DNA of 6,137 nt from JAWXUK01 sp044432725 (GCA_044432725.1 JAWXUL010000077.1:1-6137); one strand, 5' to 3'; shown: positions 1-4,920, counted from the first letter of the stretch. Notes: generated by a model from the sequence alone, not told the origin. Numbers and translations: made by a program.

Positions 1-1
1 G

Positions 2-202
2 GTGCAAGACTTAGTTGGACCCAGTGAAATCAAAGGAAAAAGCCAGTTCCAAGTGTTGATGAACAAACTTCCAGATGAACACAAGGCGAGATGGTTTGCT
101 GGCTCTGCTCTCAAAGGTGCGAGTCCATTAGGCGAAAGGGAAATGAGCCGAATGTGGTTGTTTGGTTGGAAACGAGAACCCACTACCTCTGGAGAGAGAT
201 AG
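2..202 (+). CDS. 3' end of an unrecognised gene, possibly partial at the left edge
   Basis: The frame is open from the window edge to a TAG at 200-202 and gives about 66 residues ending WKREPTTSGER. The codon mix (many GAA, AAA, CCA, GGA and GGC codons, few rare ones) resembles that of the ATPase gene at the other end of the window, so it is probably real coding sequence entering from the left. The GTG at position 2 has no visible ribosome site because the window starts there. I recognise no domain. The piece is basic and rich in Trp, Gly and Arg with no membrane segment. Its stop codon lies inside a hairpin (179-206). It converges with the - strand exported-protein gene that ends at 238. It could also be a chance open frame. 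Confidence 0.35.
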   Translation: MQDLVGPSEIKGKSQFQVLMNKLPDEHKARWFAGSALKGASPLGEREMSRMWLFGWKREPTTSGER

Positions 203-206
203 TGGG
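179..206 (-). terminator. 12-bp hairpin between convergent genes, weak terminator candidate
   Basis: CCCACTA at 179-185 pairs with TAGTGGG at 200-206, and CTCT (187-190) pairs with AGAG (195-198) around a four-base loop. On the - strand position 186/199 becomes a U-G wobble, giving an unbroken 12-bp stem; on the + strand it is a C/A mismatch. The stem therefore fits best as the end of the exported-protein transcript that stops at 238. The bases after it on the - strand (TTCTCGTTTCC) are only moderately U-rich, so termination would be weak. Confidence 0.4.
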
Positions 207-237
207 CAAAAAATAGAATTGAAACATTTTCCAGCAC

Positions 238-1020
238 TCACCAAGTGTGAATTGTTGTGTGGGAATTGCCTTTGTATTCATCAGATCCGATAAAAGTATT
301 GATTTTATGGAGAACGTCACGATGTTCTCCTGTTAATCTGTAGGGTAAACTAGAAATATAGTTGATAATTGTATCATCTTCTTCGTCAAAAGTACGGTGT
401 GTCAAGATGACGTTGTAATTTGAGAAAATCTCCATTTCTAAAGTTTCATAATCACCAATTGAAAATGTTACAAGGACATCCTGTGCTTTTTCAGTTATCT
501 CTGTATCAAGAGGAATAGAACCCCTAAAAAAATTAATATCAGGCACAAATTTGTTATCTTCTGTGTAAATCCCCCCACCAGTAGGATAGAGTTCATAATC
601 TATGGGTGATAAGTAAGCATTGTCCAAAAGATACATAAATTCACCAAATAAGAAATGCTCTGAAGGAAAATCAGTAATTTCCAGAGTATAGTCACTGGTG
701 TTTTCAGCAAATACAATATTTGTCACATCTTGGAGTAAGGTTGCAAATGAAATCTCTTCCGTTAAAACAGGATGAGCAATTCTGACAGACCCTCTAAAAG
801 TATTCTGCTCAGTGTCCTCTTCCGAACGTGCAGAAGGTTCGGTATGACTCATTTCTTCTCCGAACCAATCAAGAAATTCTTGGGATTCATAATGTTTCGA
901 TGGATCAGGTTCCTGTGCCAACGAATGGATATATCCGTCTTGATTCATTCGTGTTAAACCCAAACAGCACATACTGCAAATAAGAACAAAAATCGAAAAT
1001 TTAACTGGCTTTTTACTCAT
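238..1020 (-). CDS. Exported protein, paralogue of the neighbouring gene 1145-1900; function unknown
   Basis: The 260-residue product starts at an ATG preceded by GGAGGTG six bases upstream. Residues about 8-22 are hydrophobic after three lysines, so it is exported or anchored at the N-terminus. The Cys pair at 18-19 lacks a proper lipobox. Residues about 36-75 are a Glu/Asp/Ser-rich linker. The conserved domain (about 80-250) aligns with the product of 1145-1900: HP near 83, SPIDY at 138-142, TGGG-Y-T-DN at 147-156, EIFSNYN-IL at 197-206, and YRLTG----LH--N-F near 227-243. It is acidic, and one Cys remains outside the N-terminal segment at most, so it is not disulfide-rich. The 124-bp upstream gap carries a leader block shared with the gene at 1939-2703, so it may have its own promoter. 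I do not recognise the family and see no catalytic motif. Confidence 0.85.
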   Translation of the reverse strand: MSKKPVKFSIFVLICSMCCLGLTRMNQDGYIHSLAQEPDPSKHYESQEFLDWFGEEMSHTEPSARSEEDTEQNTFRGSVRIAHPVLTEEISFATLLQDVTNIVFAENTSDYTLEITDFPSEHFLFGEFMYLLDNAYLSPIDYELYPTGGGIYTEDNKFVPDINFFRGSIPLDTEITEKAQDVLVTFSIGDYETLEMEIFSNYNVILTHRTFDEEDDTIINYISSLPYRLTGEHRDVLHKINTFIGSDEYKGNSHTTIHTW

Positions 1021-1060
1021 AATACACCTCCATATTCGCTCTCATTTCTTACAATTCACC

Positions 1061-1099
1061 AGAGTGAGAGCCACCTCTAGCGAATTTTCTTCTTACAAG
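1061..1099 (-). promoter_or_regulatory. Leader block shared with the 2747-2788 region, with a weak promoter at its upstream edge
   Basis: On the + strand AGAGTGAG, TCTAGC and ATTTTCTTCTT occur in the same order and nearly the same spacing as at 2747-2780. The block begins about 41 bases before the start codon at 1020 (44 in the other case). A weak sigma-A-like pair on the - strand, TTGCAA (1117-1122), 18 bases, TTGTAA (1093-1098), would place transcription start at the block. The sharing suggests common regulation or duplication of an expression cassette. Confidence 0.4.
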
Positions 1100-1144
1100 T
1101 TCAGCTAATAGCACCATTGCAACAATTTACATATCAAATAAATT

Positions 1145-1900
1145 TTAAGACTGGATACTTTTAAACTCTGAGGAATTGAAAAAAACATTCATTTCGTGAA
1201 GGATTTTTTTATTATCGCCTGTCAAACAGTAAGGTAGTTGATAATTGACCCACGTTTTTGTATCATTATAAGATGTATTGCTTAAAATGAGATTATAATT
1301 CGAGAAAATCTCTAGCATTATAGTTTCTTCATTGATTAGACAAAAAGCGACTTTTGCATAAGAATTATTTTCGTGGTCAATTTGTTCTGAATTTTGGTTA
1401 TCACTCTGATAATTCGTACCTAGAAAGTCCATCTCTGGGAAGAACATATTGTCATCTGTGTACAATCCACCACCAGTTAAATATTCTTGGTAATCAATAG
1501 GAGAAATATAACAATCGTTGAAAATGTTGATAAATTGAGAGAATAGCAAGTCTTCAGCCTCTAATATCGTGATAGTTGAGTCGGTTTCATCAGGACTTTC
1601 AAAAATAATAGATTCCACGTTTATTAAAAGATCAGAGAAAAAAACATCATCAACAATAATCGGATGGGTGATATAATTAAGGTTAGCTGTGTTAATTTCC
1701 ATTATCTGAGTAGCTAAATCTTCATTAATTTTTTCTTCCTTATTCACACTTATTGCTGTGCTATCTTCATTTTCTATCTTGTCCACACTTGTTATGGCAT
1801 TTCTTTCGCTTAGTAATGGTGTTGAAATCATACTAGCAACACCTAGACATACACTCAAAGCTAATGTGCCAACAATGATAGGCACGAATTTTTTTTCCAT
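1145..1900 (-). CDS. Exported protein, paralogue of the neighbouring gene 238-1020; function unknown
   Basis: The 251-residue product starts at an ATG with AAGGGG seven to nine bases upstream. Residues 5-24 form a hydrophobic segment after MEKK with small residues near LGVAS, which suits a signal peptide or N-terminal anchor. Residues about 30-70 are a polar Glu/Asn/Ser linker. From about 75 onward it aligns with the product of 238-1020: THP at 78-80, SPIDY at 133-137, TGGGLYTDDN at 142-151, EIFSNYNLIL at 197-206, and CLTG----LH--NVF near 225-240. Two insert regions (165-182 and 208-218) differ in length and sequence, as expected of loops. Only 38 bp separate it from the stop of the upstream gene (1939-2703), with no promoter or terminator in between, so the two are probably co-transcribed. 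Family and biochemical role are unknown to me. Confidence 0.85.
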   Translation of the reverse strand: MEKKFVPIIVGTLALSVCLGVASMISTPLLSERNAITSVDKIENEDSTAISVNKEEKINEDLATQIMEINTANLNYITHPIIVDDVFFSDLLINVESIIFESPDETDSTITILEAEDLLFSQFINIFNDCYISPIDYQEYLTGGGLYTDDNMFFPEMDFLGTNYQSDNQNSEQIDHENNSYAKVAFCLINEETIMLEIFSNYNLILSNTSYNDTKTWVNYQLPYCLTGDNKKILHEMNVFFNSSEFKSIQS

Positions 1901-1938
1901 ACTAATACACCCCTTTATAATTAATTCAAAGAATAGAT

Positions 1939-2703
1939 TTAAATCATGATATAAAGTGATGGCATCACTCCAACAGAACTATAAGCAGAGGTTGCACTAT
2001 ACTCAAAAAGAACATAGTTTTTGACCTCTCCAAGAGCTGTGTTGTGTAAATGATCTGCTTTACAAGTCATTACACCTGCACCTTCTTTTTTAAGACTAAT
2101 GCTAGAGGATGTATAGTTACCATTTGCAAAAGTTCGGTAAGAAATTTCTGAAGATGCTATTTGATTAACATATGTCGTTAAATTTCCTGTAACTGAATAT
2201 ATTGTTTTGTGCAAGAAATAACCAGCATAGGAGTTTGTTAAATAAAGCACATCTAGTTCAAATAAAACACCATTAGTTACTTGACTATTGCTTGCAAAAG
2301 TAGATACTCCTAAATTTGAATCTGCTTCCATTAAAAACTCGCCTTCTACATGAACAGTATTAACAGTAACAGTTACATTATCATCAAATGAAAACGTATT
2401 GTATGGAGTAATTTTCTTTGAATTAATTGTTATTTTGTGAATAATACCAGAATCATCACTGAAGGAGATGCTATTAACAATATCCCTAATTTCGTCGTTA
2501 GTTACATCATCAGATTCACAAACAACCTCTACCATATCTCCAGTAGTTTCATTCATCACCATCATAGGAGTAATTTCACTTTGCTCAATCATGATATCTG
2601 CTTGTGCATCCACCACAGGAGCTTCACTAGCTCCCACCACAGACCCCATACTCAAAGCCATAGTACAAGCCAACACACCATTCAAAATTTTACGCATTTT
2701 CAT
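1939..2703 (-). CDS. Secreted protein of unknown family with a clear signal peptide
   Basis: I place the start at the ATG at 2701-2703 (MKMRKIL...), because AAAGGA lies nine bases upstream. A TTG further upstream in the same frame (2719-2721) would overlap that ribosome site and adds six residues of no use to a signal peptide. The 254-residue product has a textbook signal: Lys/Arg at 2-5, hydrophobic core about 6-23, then VGA-SEA with likely cleavage after Ala25 or Ala28. The mature part starts acidic (DAQADIMIEQSE), and the rest alternates Thr/Val/Ser/Ile stretches, suggesting a beta-rich fold. Cys62 and Cys214 could form one disulfide. The C-terminus is hydrophobic (VGVMPSLYIMI). No sortase motif or anchor is seen. 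It heads the cluster that continues into 1145-1900 and has a promoter and shared leader upstream. No known domain recognised. Confidence 0.85.
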   Translation of the reverse strand: MKMRKILNGVLACTMALSMGSVVGASEAPVVDAQADIMIEQSEITPMMVMNETTGDMVEVVCESDDVTNDEIRDIVNSISFSDDSGIIHKITINSKKITPYNTFSFDDNVTVTVNTVHVEGEFLMEADSNLGVSTFASNSQVTNGVLFELDVLYLTNSYAGYFLHKTIYSVTGNLTTYVNQIASSEISYRTFANGNYTSSSISLKKEGAGVMTCKADHLHNTALGEVKNYVLFEYSATSAYSSVGVMPSLYIMI

Positions 2704-2746
2704 TAGAATCATTCCTTTCAAAGTACCCTTTTAGCCATGTAAAACA

Positions 2747-2788
2747 AGAGTGAGGGAAACTCTAGCCTTATTTTCTTCTTTTGTATAC
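2747..2788 (-). promoter_or_regulatory. Leader block shared with the 1061-1099 region
   Basis: This is the counterpart of the block upstream of the gene at 238-1020. Reading the + strand, AGAGTGAG-GG, then CTCTAGC, then ATTTTCTTCTT, ending next to the -10 box of the promoter at 2782-2811. AGAGT and ACTCT inside it can form a short hairpin in the mRNA leader. Its position just after the transcription start suggests an operator or an mRNA stability element. Confidence 0.4.
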
Positions 2789-2811
2789 ACATTTTGGTCA
2801 ATTTGAATCAA
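2782..2811 (-). promoter_or_regulatory. Sigma-A-like promoter for the exported-protein cluster
   Basis: On the - strand TTGATT (2806-2811) is followed after 18 bases by TATACA (2782-2787). Transcription would start near 2775, giving a leader of about 70 bases before the ATG at 2703. It lies in the 124-bp gap between the truncated gene ending at 2828 and this cluster. It would serve 1939-2703 and 1145-1900, and possibly 238-1020. Confidence 0.5.
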
Positions 2812-2827
2812 TGAACAAGATTTCTAG

Positions 2828-3139
2828 TTAAGCCTTTTGTGATGCCGAGGTGACAGTGCGGGTTTCAGAATTATTCCCACACCATACAGTGACTTCCGAA
2901 ACAACACGATAAGTTTTTCCAGAAGTCACTGGGTAAGAGCCAGAATAAAATAAAACAGAATCTTGCACTGTTTTTGTTTTTGTGTCAACATCTTTCCACG
3001 AGAAGAAAGATTTTTCTTGAAGTGTGACTTTCACGGAACATTTTGTTGCGAGGTGACTATAACCCAAAACAGTGGATGAGATAGACGCAGAGTTGTTATT
3101 AATCGTCAAGCCAGTACTTGCACTGTTAATATAGGTCAT
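2828..3139 (-). pseudogene. 5'-truncated small secreted-protein gene (mature domain only)
   Basis: The frame encodes about 103 residues: repeated Ser/Thr/Asn beta-strand patterns, GYSHLATK near 26, a V-V-LQEKSFFSW segment near 36-48, then SGKTYRV--EVTVW near 73-86 and SETRTVTS near the end. This pattern resembles small secreted beta-proteins that I associate with sigma/anti-sigma loci in Clostridia (family knowledge from memory, not a search). Such proteins start with a signal peptide, but none is present here. The only start is an ATG at 3137-3139 with no Shine-Dalgarno, and the frame is open upstream only to a TGA at 3221-3223, running through the last repeat of the tandem array with no ATG, GTG or TTG. 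The missing front end coincides with the array edge, so recombination with the array probably removed it. A near-leaderless cytoplasmic product remains possible but unlikely. Confidence 0.6.
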
Positions 3140-3156
3140 TCTGGATTCTATACCAT

Positions 3157-3185
3157 GTAACGAACCACAAGCACAAAAGGGGACA
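3157..3185 (-). promoter_or_regulatory. ECF-type promoter candidate, unit 1
   Basis: On the - strand TGTCCC (3180-3185), 17 bases, CGTTAC (3157-3162). This is the array copy closest to the truncated secreted gene, whose ATG is only about 18 bases further on. The pair resembles ECF sigma promoters (TGnnnC -35, CGT-type -10). Assignment to the local sigma factor is inference. Confidence 0.35.
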
Positions 3186-3229
3186 CTGGTTGGAAAAATA
3201 TTTTTACCTAAGATTTCCTCTCATACACT

Positions 3230-3258
3230 GTAACGAATCACAAGCACAAAAGGGGACA
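3230..3258 (-). promoter_or_regulatory. ECF-type promoter candidate, unit 2
   Basis: On the - strand TGTCCC (3253-3258), 17 bases, CGTTAC (3230-3235), followed by a purine-rich TGAGAGG-type stretch in the next unit boundary. Same spacing as the other units. Confidence 0.3.
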
Positions 3259-3302
3259 CTGGTTGGAAAAATATTTTCACCTAAGATTCCCTCTCATACA
3301 CT

Positions 3303-3331
3303 GTAACGAATCACAAGCACAAAAGGGGACA
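3303..3331 (-). promoter_or_regulatory. ECF-type promoter candidate, unit 3
   Basis: On the - strand TGTCCC (3326-3331), 17 bases, CGTTAC (3303-3308). Downstream TGAGAGGGAATC is followed by a GTG that opens only a 19-codon frame, ending at 3221. Confidence 0.3.
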
Positions 3332-3376
3332 CTGGTTGGAAAAATATTTTTACCTAAGATTTCCCTCTCATACACT

Positions 3377-3405
3377 GTAACGAAGCAGAAGCTCAAAAAG
3401 GGACA
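3377..3405 (-). promoter_or_regulatory. ECF-type promoter candidate, diverged unit 4
   Basis: On the - strand TGTCCC (3400-3405), 17 bases, CGTTAC (3377-3382). The bases between differ from units 1-3 at four places, yet both hexamers and their spacing are intact. That fits selection on the hexamers. It lies 19 bases after the anti-sigma stop codon. Confidence 0.35.
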
Positions 3406-3423
3406 CCTACATCAAAAATATTT

Positions 3424-4074
3424 TCAAGAAATTTTTAGCCCCTCAATAATAGTAAGCACCTCTTCGGAGGGAAGATTGCTAGTGGCGTAGAAAACCACGT
3501 TCTCTTTTACCCACTGGATAGACGCAATGTTGTCCTTAAAAATCAAGAAACCGTCAACATCTTGAACAATGACCTGAGTAACTTCAGCATTTTCGGTGTC
3601 AAAAATCGTGGTGATGTTTGTGTTCTCACTCACATTTTGAACAAGCAAAGAAAACTCTTCGTTGGTTTCACTGACATATTTATAATATACAGTCCCATCT
3701 GACTCTTCGTTAACCCGTAATAACATCCCCTCTGGCATAATCCCAAATTTTATAGTCGGCAATTCCTTATCATGTGGCACAGCAGAAAATTGATATTCCG
3801 TCAATTCTGTGTAAACATTTTTCACCACAAGAATAATTTGCTCGTGATGGACAGCCATAGCCGTGGTCAGTGTCAACATTGCCACGGCAGCGGCCACTTT
3901 CAAAGGCTTTGCCCATAATTTTTGTTTGGGCTTGGGTTGTTTTGATAGAATTTCCATATTCGCTTTGAATTTATCGGAGAATTCGTGGTTCGGTACGGCA
4001 TCGTTTTCTGGTATTTCCATTTGTTCCCACAGAGAATCGGCATATCGCTCCATTTGTTTATTGGTCATTTTCAT
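3424..4074 (-). CDS. Membrane anti-sigma factor, DUF4367-like
   Basis: The 216-residue product has an N-terminal cytoplasmic part (1-55) with a Trp/Glu-rich start (YADSLWEQMEIPE), one membrane helix at about 58-75 (LKVAAAVAMLTLTTAMAV), and an extracytoplasmic domain. The latter has G-MPEGM at 111-117, VDGFLIF at 173-179, IQWVKENVVFY near 186-196, and a final LPSEEVLTIIEGL. That ending and the central W match the DUF4367 type found in single-pass anti-sigma proteins of Clostridia (family knowledge). The expected role is to hold the neighbouring sigma factor inactive at the membrane until an outside signal arrives (inference). The ATG follows the sigma stop codon directly (TAGATG), with AGGAGG inside the last sigma codons, so the two are translationally linked. 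The 3' end overlaps the diverged unit of the tandem array. No zinc-binding HxxxCxxC motif is present. Confidence 0.8.
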   Translation of the reverse strand: MKMTNKQMERYADSLWEQMEIPENDAVPNHEFSDKFKANMEILSKQPKPKQKLWAKPLKVAAAVAMLTLTTAMAVHHEQIILVVKNVYTELTEYQFSAVPHDKELPTIKFGIMPEGMLLRVNEESDGTVYYKYVSETNEEFSLLVQNVSENTNITTIFDTENAEVTQVIVQDVDGFLIFKDNIASIQWVKENVVFYATSNLPSEEVLTIIEGLKIS

Positions 4075-4593
4075 CTAGGTTTCCTCCTTTTTCTCATTTT
4101 CTAAGTGTTCGGCAAGTTTCTTTTTCGCTCGACTGATGATTTTTTTCACATTGTCAGGCTTTATTTCCAAAATATCAGCAATTTCTTTTACGGAGTATCC
4201 AGCCTTGAAGCGAAGTAAGAGGATATGCCGATAATTGTCTGGAAGTTTCAGCATGGTTTCTTCTAAACCAAGAAAATCTGGAAACTGGCTTTGTTCTGTC
4301 AGTTCGTCAAAGGGTATGATGGGGTGATTTTTCTTCTGTCTGTATAGGTCGATTGATTTCCTCTCAACTATAGTAACGATGAAAACCCTCGTTTGGGGAC
4401 ACTTCACTTGAGAAATTTTTTCAAAATTCAAAATTATTTTTTCAAAAGCAAGCTGTACCACATCTTCTGCGTCCTCTGTGTTGCCCAGAATTTTATTCGC
4501 CACATAGAACATGAGGTTCTTATATTCCCAGTAAATTTCCTTAAATTTGTCTGCGTCGGCACCACTAAGAGCCGATAAGTAAAGCATAAGCAT
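4075..4593 (-). CDS. ECF-type RNA polymerase sigma factor
   Basis: The 172-residue length is normal for the ECF group, which has only regions 2 and 4. Region 2 spans about 15-90, with FKEIYWEYKNLMFYVANKIL (17-36), the NTEDAEDVVQLAFEKI helix (38-53), and the DNA-melting/-10 part ending ERKSIDLYRQKK (77-88). Region 4 spans about 112-162: LKLPDNYRHILLLRF (115-129), a helix-turn-helix GYSVKEIADILEI----VKKIISRAKKKL (132-160). It directs RNA polymerase to a small set of promoters. The start is set by GGAGG seven bases before the ATG at 4593. A second ATG two codons later is less well spaced. A sigma-A-like promoter lies just upstream, and the anti-sigma gene follows without a gap. Codons 57-80 hold the DNA segment that recurs in the downstream array, including a TGTCCC-N17-CGTTAC pair inside the coding sequence. 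Confidence 0.9.
   Translation of the reverse strand: MLMLYLSALSGADADKFKEIYWEYKNLMFYVANKILGNTEDAEDVVQLAFEKIILNFEKISQVKCPQTRVFIVTIVERKSIDLYRQKKNHPIIPFDELTEQSQFPDFLGLEETMLKLPDNYRHILLLRFKAGYSVKEIADILEIKPDNVKKIISRAKKKLAEHLENEKKEET
4354..4425 (-). repeat. Sigma-gene segment homologous to the 73-bp array units
   Basis: On the + strand GATTTCCTCTCA (4355-4366), six unmatched bases, GTAACGA (4373-4379), fifteen unmatched bases, then GGGGACACT (4395-4403) recur with the same order and exactly the same gaps in array unit 1. Further to the right, an AAATTTTTT run corresponds to the AAAATATTTTT of the units. The segment codes for F57 to S80 of sigma region 2. The internal pair TGTCCC (4396-4401), 17 bases, CGTTAC (4373-4378) could also act as an internal promoter for the end of the sigma gene and the anti-sigma gene. 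Confidence 0.8.
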
Positions 4594-4614
4594 AGGAAAC
4601 CCTCCTTTTGGGTT

Positions 4615-4643
4615 AGTATACCATAGTTCGATGATTTATTCAA
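4615..4643 (-). promoter_or_regulatory. Sigma-A-like promoter of the sigma/anti-sigma operon
   Basis: On the - strand TTGAAT (4638-4643), 17 bases, TATACT (4615-4620). Transcription would start near 4608, about 15 bases before the sigma start codon, and the GGAGG ribosome site lies within this short leader. It stands back to back with a + strand promoter, the two -35 boxes being six bases apart. Confidence 0.7.
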
Positions 4644-4649
4644 TGGTGC

Positions 4650-4678
4650 TTGTCACAAACCACAGAATTTGTTCTAAT
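4650..4678 (+). promoter_or_regulatory. Sigma-A-like promoter facing right, divergent from the sigma operon
   Basis: TTGTCA (4650-4655), 17 bases, TCTAAT (4673-4678): five of six consensus bases in each box. Transcription would start near 4685. The next things downstream are a seven-codon frame and a terminator, so the product is a short RNA or an attenuated leader. Its -10 box overlaps one copy of a 20-bp-spaced direct repeat. Confidence 0.6.
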
Positions 4679-4696
4679 CACAGATTATTTGTTCTA
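4661..4696. repeat. Direct repeat with 20-bp period between divergent promoters
   Basis: CACAGA followed by TTTGTTCTA occurs twice (CACAGA at 4661 and 4679; TTTGTTCTA at 4668-4676 and 4688-4696). The second elements are 20 bp apart, two helical turns, as expected of sites bound by a regulator on one face of the DNA. The repeat overlaps the -10 box and start of the + strand promoter and lies just upstream of the sigma operon promoter. Confidence 0.5.
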
Positions 4697-4757
4697 TCTG
4701 GAGAAAGTAGAATGCAAAAAATGGAAACACAGTAGCAGAAATGTTACTGTGTTTTTT
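4685..4757 (+). ncRNA. Candidate short RNA or attenuator leader of about 73 nt
   Basis: It is defined by the + strand promoter at 4650-4678 and the terminator at 4726-4757. It contains a purine-rich site (CTGGAGAAAG) followed by a seven-codon frame (ATG at 4712-4714, peptide MQKMETQ) whose TAG at 4733-4735 lies in the rising arm of the terminator stem. That layout is typical of translational attenuators. Readthrough would continue toward the RepA-like gene. A free-standing small RNA is equally possible. Confidence 0.4.
4726..4757 (+). terminator. Rho-independent terminator
   Basis: AACACAGTAGCA (4726-4737) pairs with TGTTACTGTGTT (4742-4753) over 12 bp with one G-U wobble, closed by a GAAA tetraloop. 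T residues run to 4757. On the - strand the wobble becomes an A/C mismatch, but a T-rich stretch also follows, so it may work weakly in that direction too. Confidence 0.75.
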
Positions 4758-4861
4758 GTCGTCTTTTTCCCTAAAACCGAACTGTAGTTCTTGATGAGAT
4801 TTAGATGAAAAAGAGAACCTGTGGATTTGAGCAAAACGATTTGGCTCACCCTCCAGAATTT

Positions 4862-4891
4862 TTGCCATTATATATGAGGGGGTTTTATAAA
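4862..4891 (+). promoter_or_regulatory. Promoter-like pair in repeat copy 1
   Basis: TTGCCA (4862-4867), 18 bases, TATAAA (4886-4891). The palindrome at 4901-4920 lies where transcription would start, so a bound repressor could block it. Part of the duplicated control region upstream of the RepA-like gene. Confidence 0.4.
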
Positions 4892-4900
4892 TAAGGGTTA

Positions 4901-4920
4901 GTGAAAATTTATAAATTCAC
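4901..4920. promoter_or_regulatory. Operator-like palindrome, copy 1
   Basis: GTGAA and TTCAC flank the palindromic core TTTATAAA. The left half carries two extra A residues; otherwise the symmetry is perfect. The same site recurs unchanged at 5039-5058. Its place next to a -10 box suggests a repressor or Rep-protein site. Confidence 0.45.

Larger units (their letters stand above)
3157..3440. repeat. Tandem array of 73-74-bp units, three near-identical and one diverged
   Basis: Units begin with GTAACGA (+ strand) at 3157, 3230, 3303 and 3377, giving periods of 73, 73 and 74. The first three differ at only a few bases. The fourth keeps GTAACGA, GGGACAC and AAAATATTTT but is otherwise diverged, and it overlaps the last codons of the anti-sigma gene. 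Each unit contains, on the - strand, GTGTCCC, then TCGTTAC, then TGAGAGG, plus an AT palindrome around AAAAATATTTTT. The units lie between the sigma/anti-sigma operon and the truncated secreted-protein gene. The blocks also occur with identical spacing inside the sigma gene at 4354-4401. There are no unique spacers, so it is not a CRISPR array. Confidence 0.95.

Noticed and set aside
2701..2721. Upstream TTG start for the secreted protein
   Set aside because: It would place the start inside the AAAGGA ribosome site that serves the ATG at 2703, and no site lies before it.
2437..2734. Two + strand frames opposite the secreted-protein signal region
   Set aside because: They are antisense to a gene with a clear signal peptide and ribosome site, with His/Ser/Thr-rich composition typical of shadows.
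3221..3280. 19-codon GTG-started frame inside array unit 2 with a GAGGG site
   Set aside because: Only one of the units has GTG; the others have GTA at the same place, so the frame is not conserved across the array.
3157..3440. CRISPR array
   Set aside because: Units are contiguous near-identical 73-74-bp repeats without unique spacers, and no cas gene is present.
3263..3490. 75-codon + strand frame across the array
   Set aside because: It arises from reading through repeats of 73-74 bp, shifts frame between units, has no ribosome site, and overlaps the end of the anti-sigma gene.
4434..4643. 69-codon - strand frame overlapping the sigma gene start
   Set aside because: It is a shifted-frame shadow of the sigma factor and begins in that gene's promoter.
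4828..4848. Imperfect palindrome TGAGCAAA / TTTGGCTCA
   Set aside because: It is a single copy with a bulge, with no promoter or T-run next to it. Too weak to call a site.
4674..4868. 64-codon - strand open frame starting MAKILEGEP
   Set aside because: It has no ribosome site (the bases before the ATG are C-rich), it reads through the terminator stem, and it ends among the repeats of the divergent promoter region. Its ATG is part of the duplicated 139-bp repeat start.
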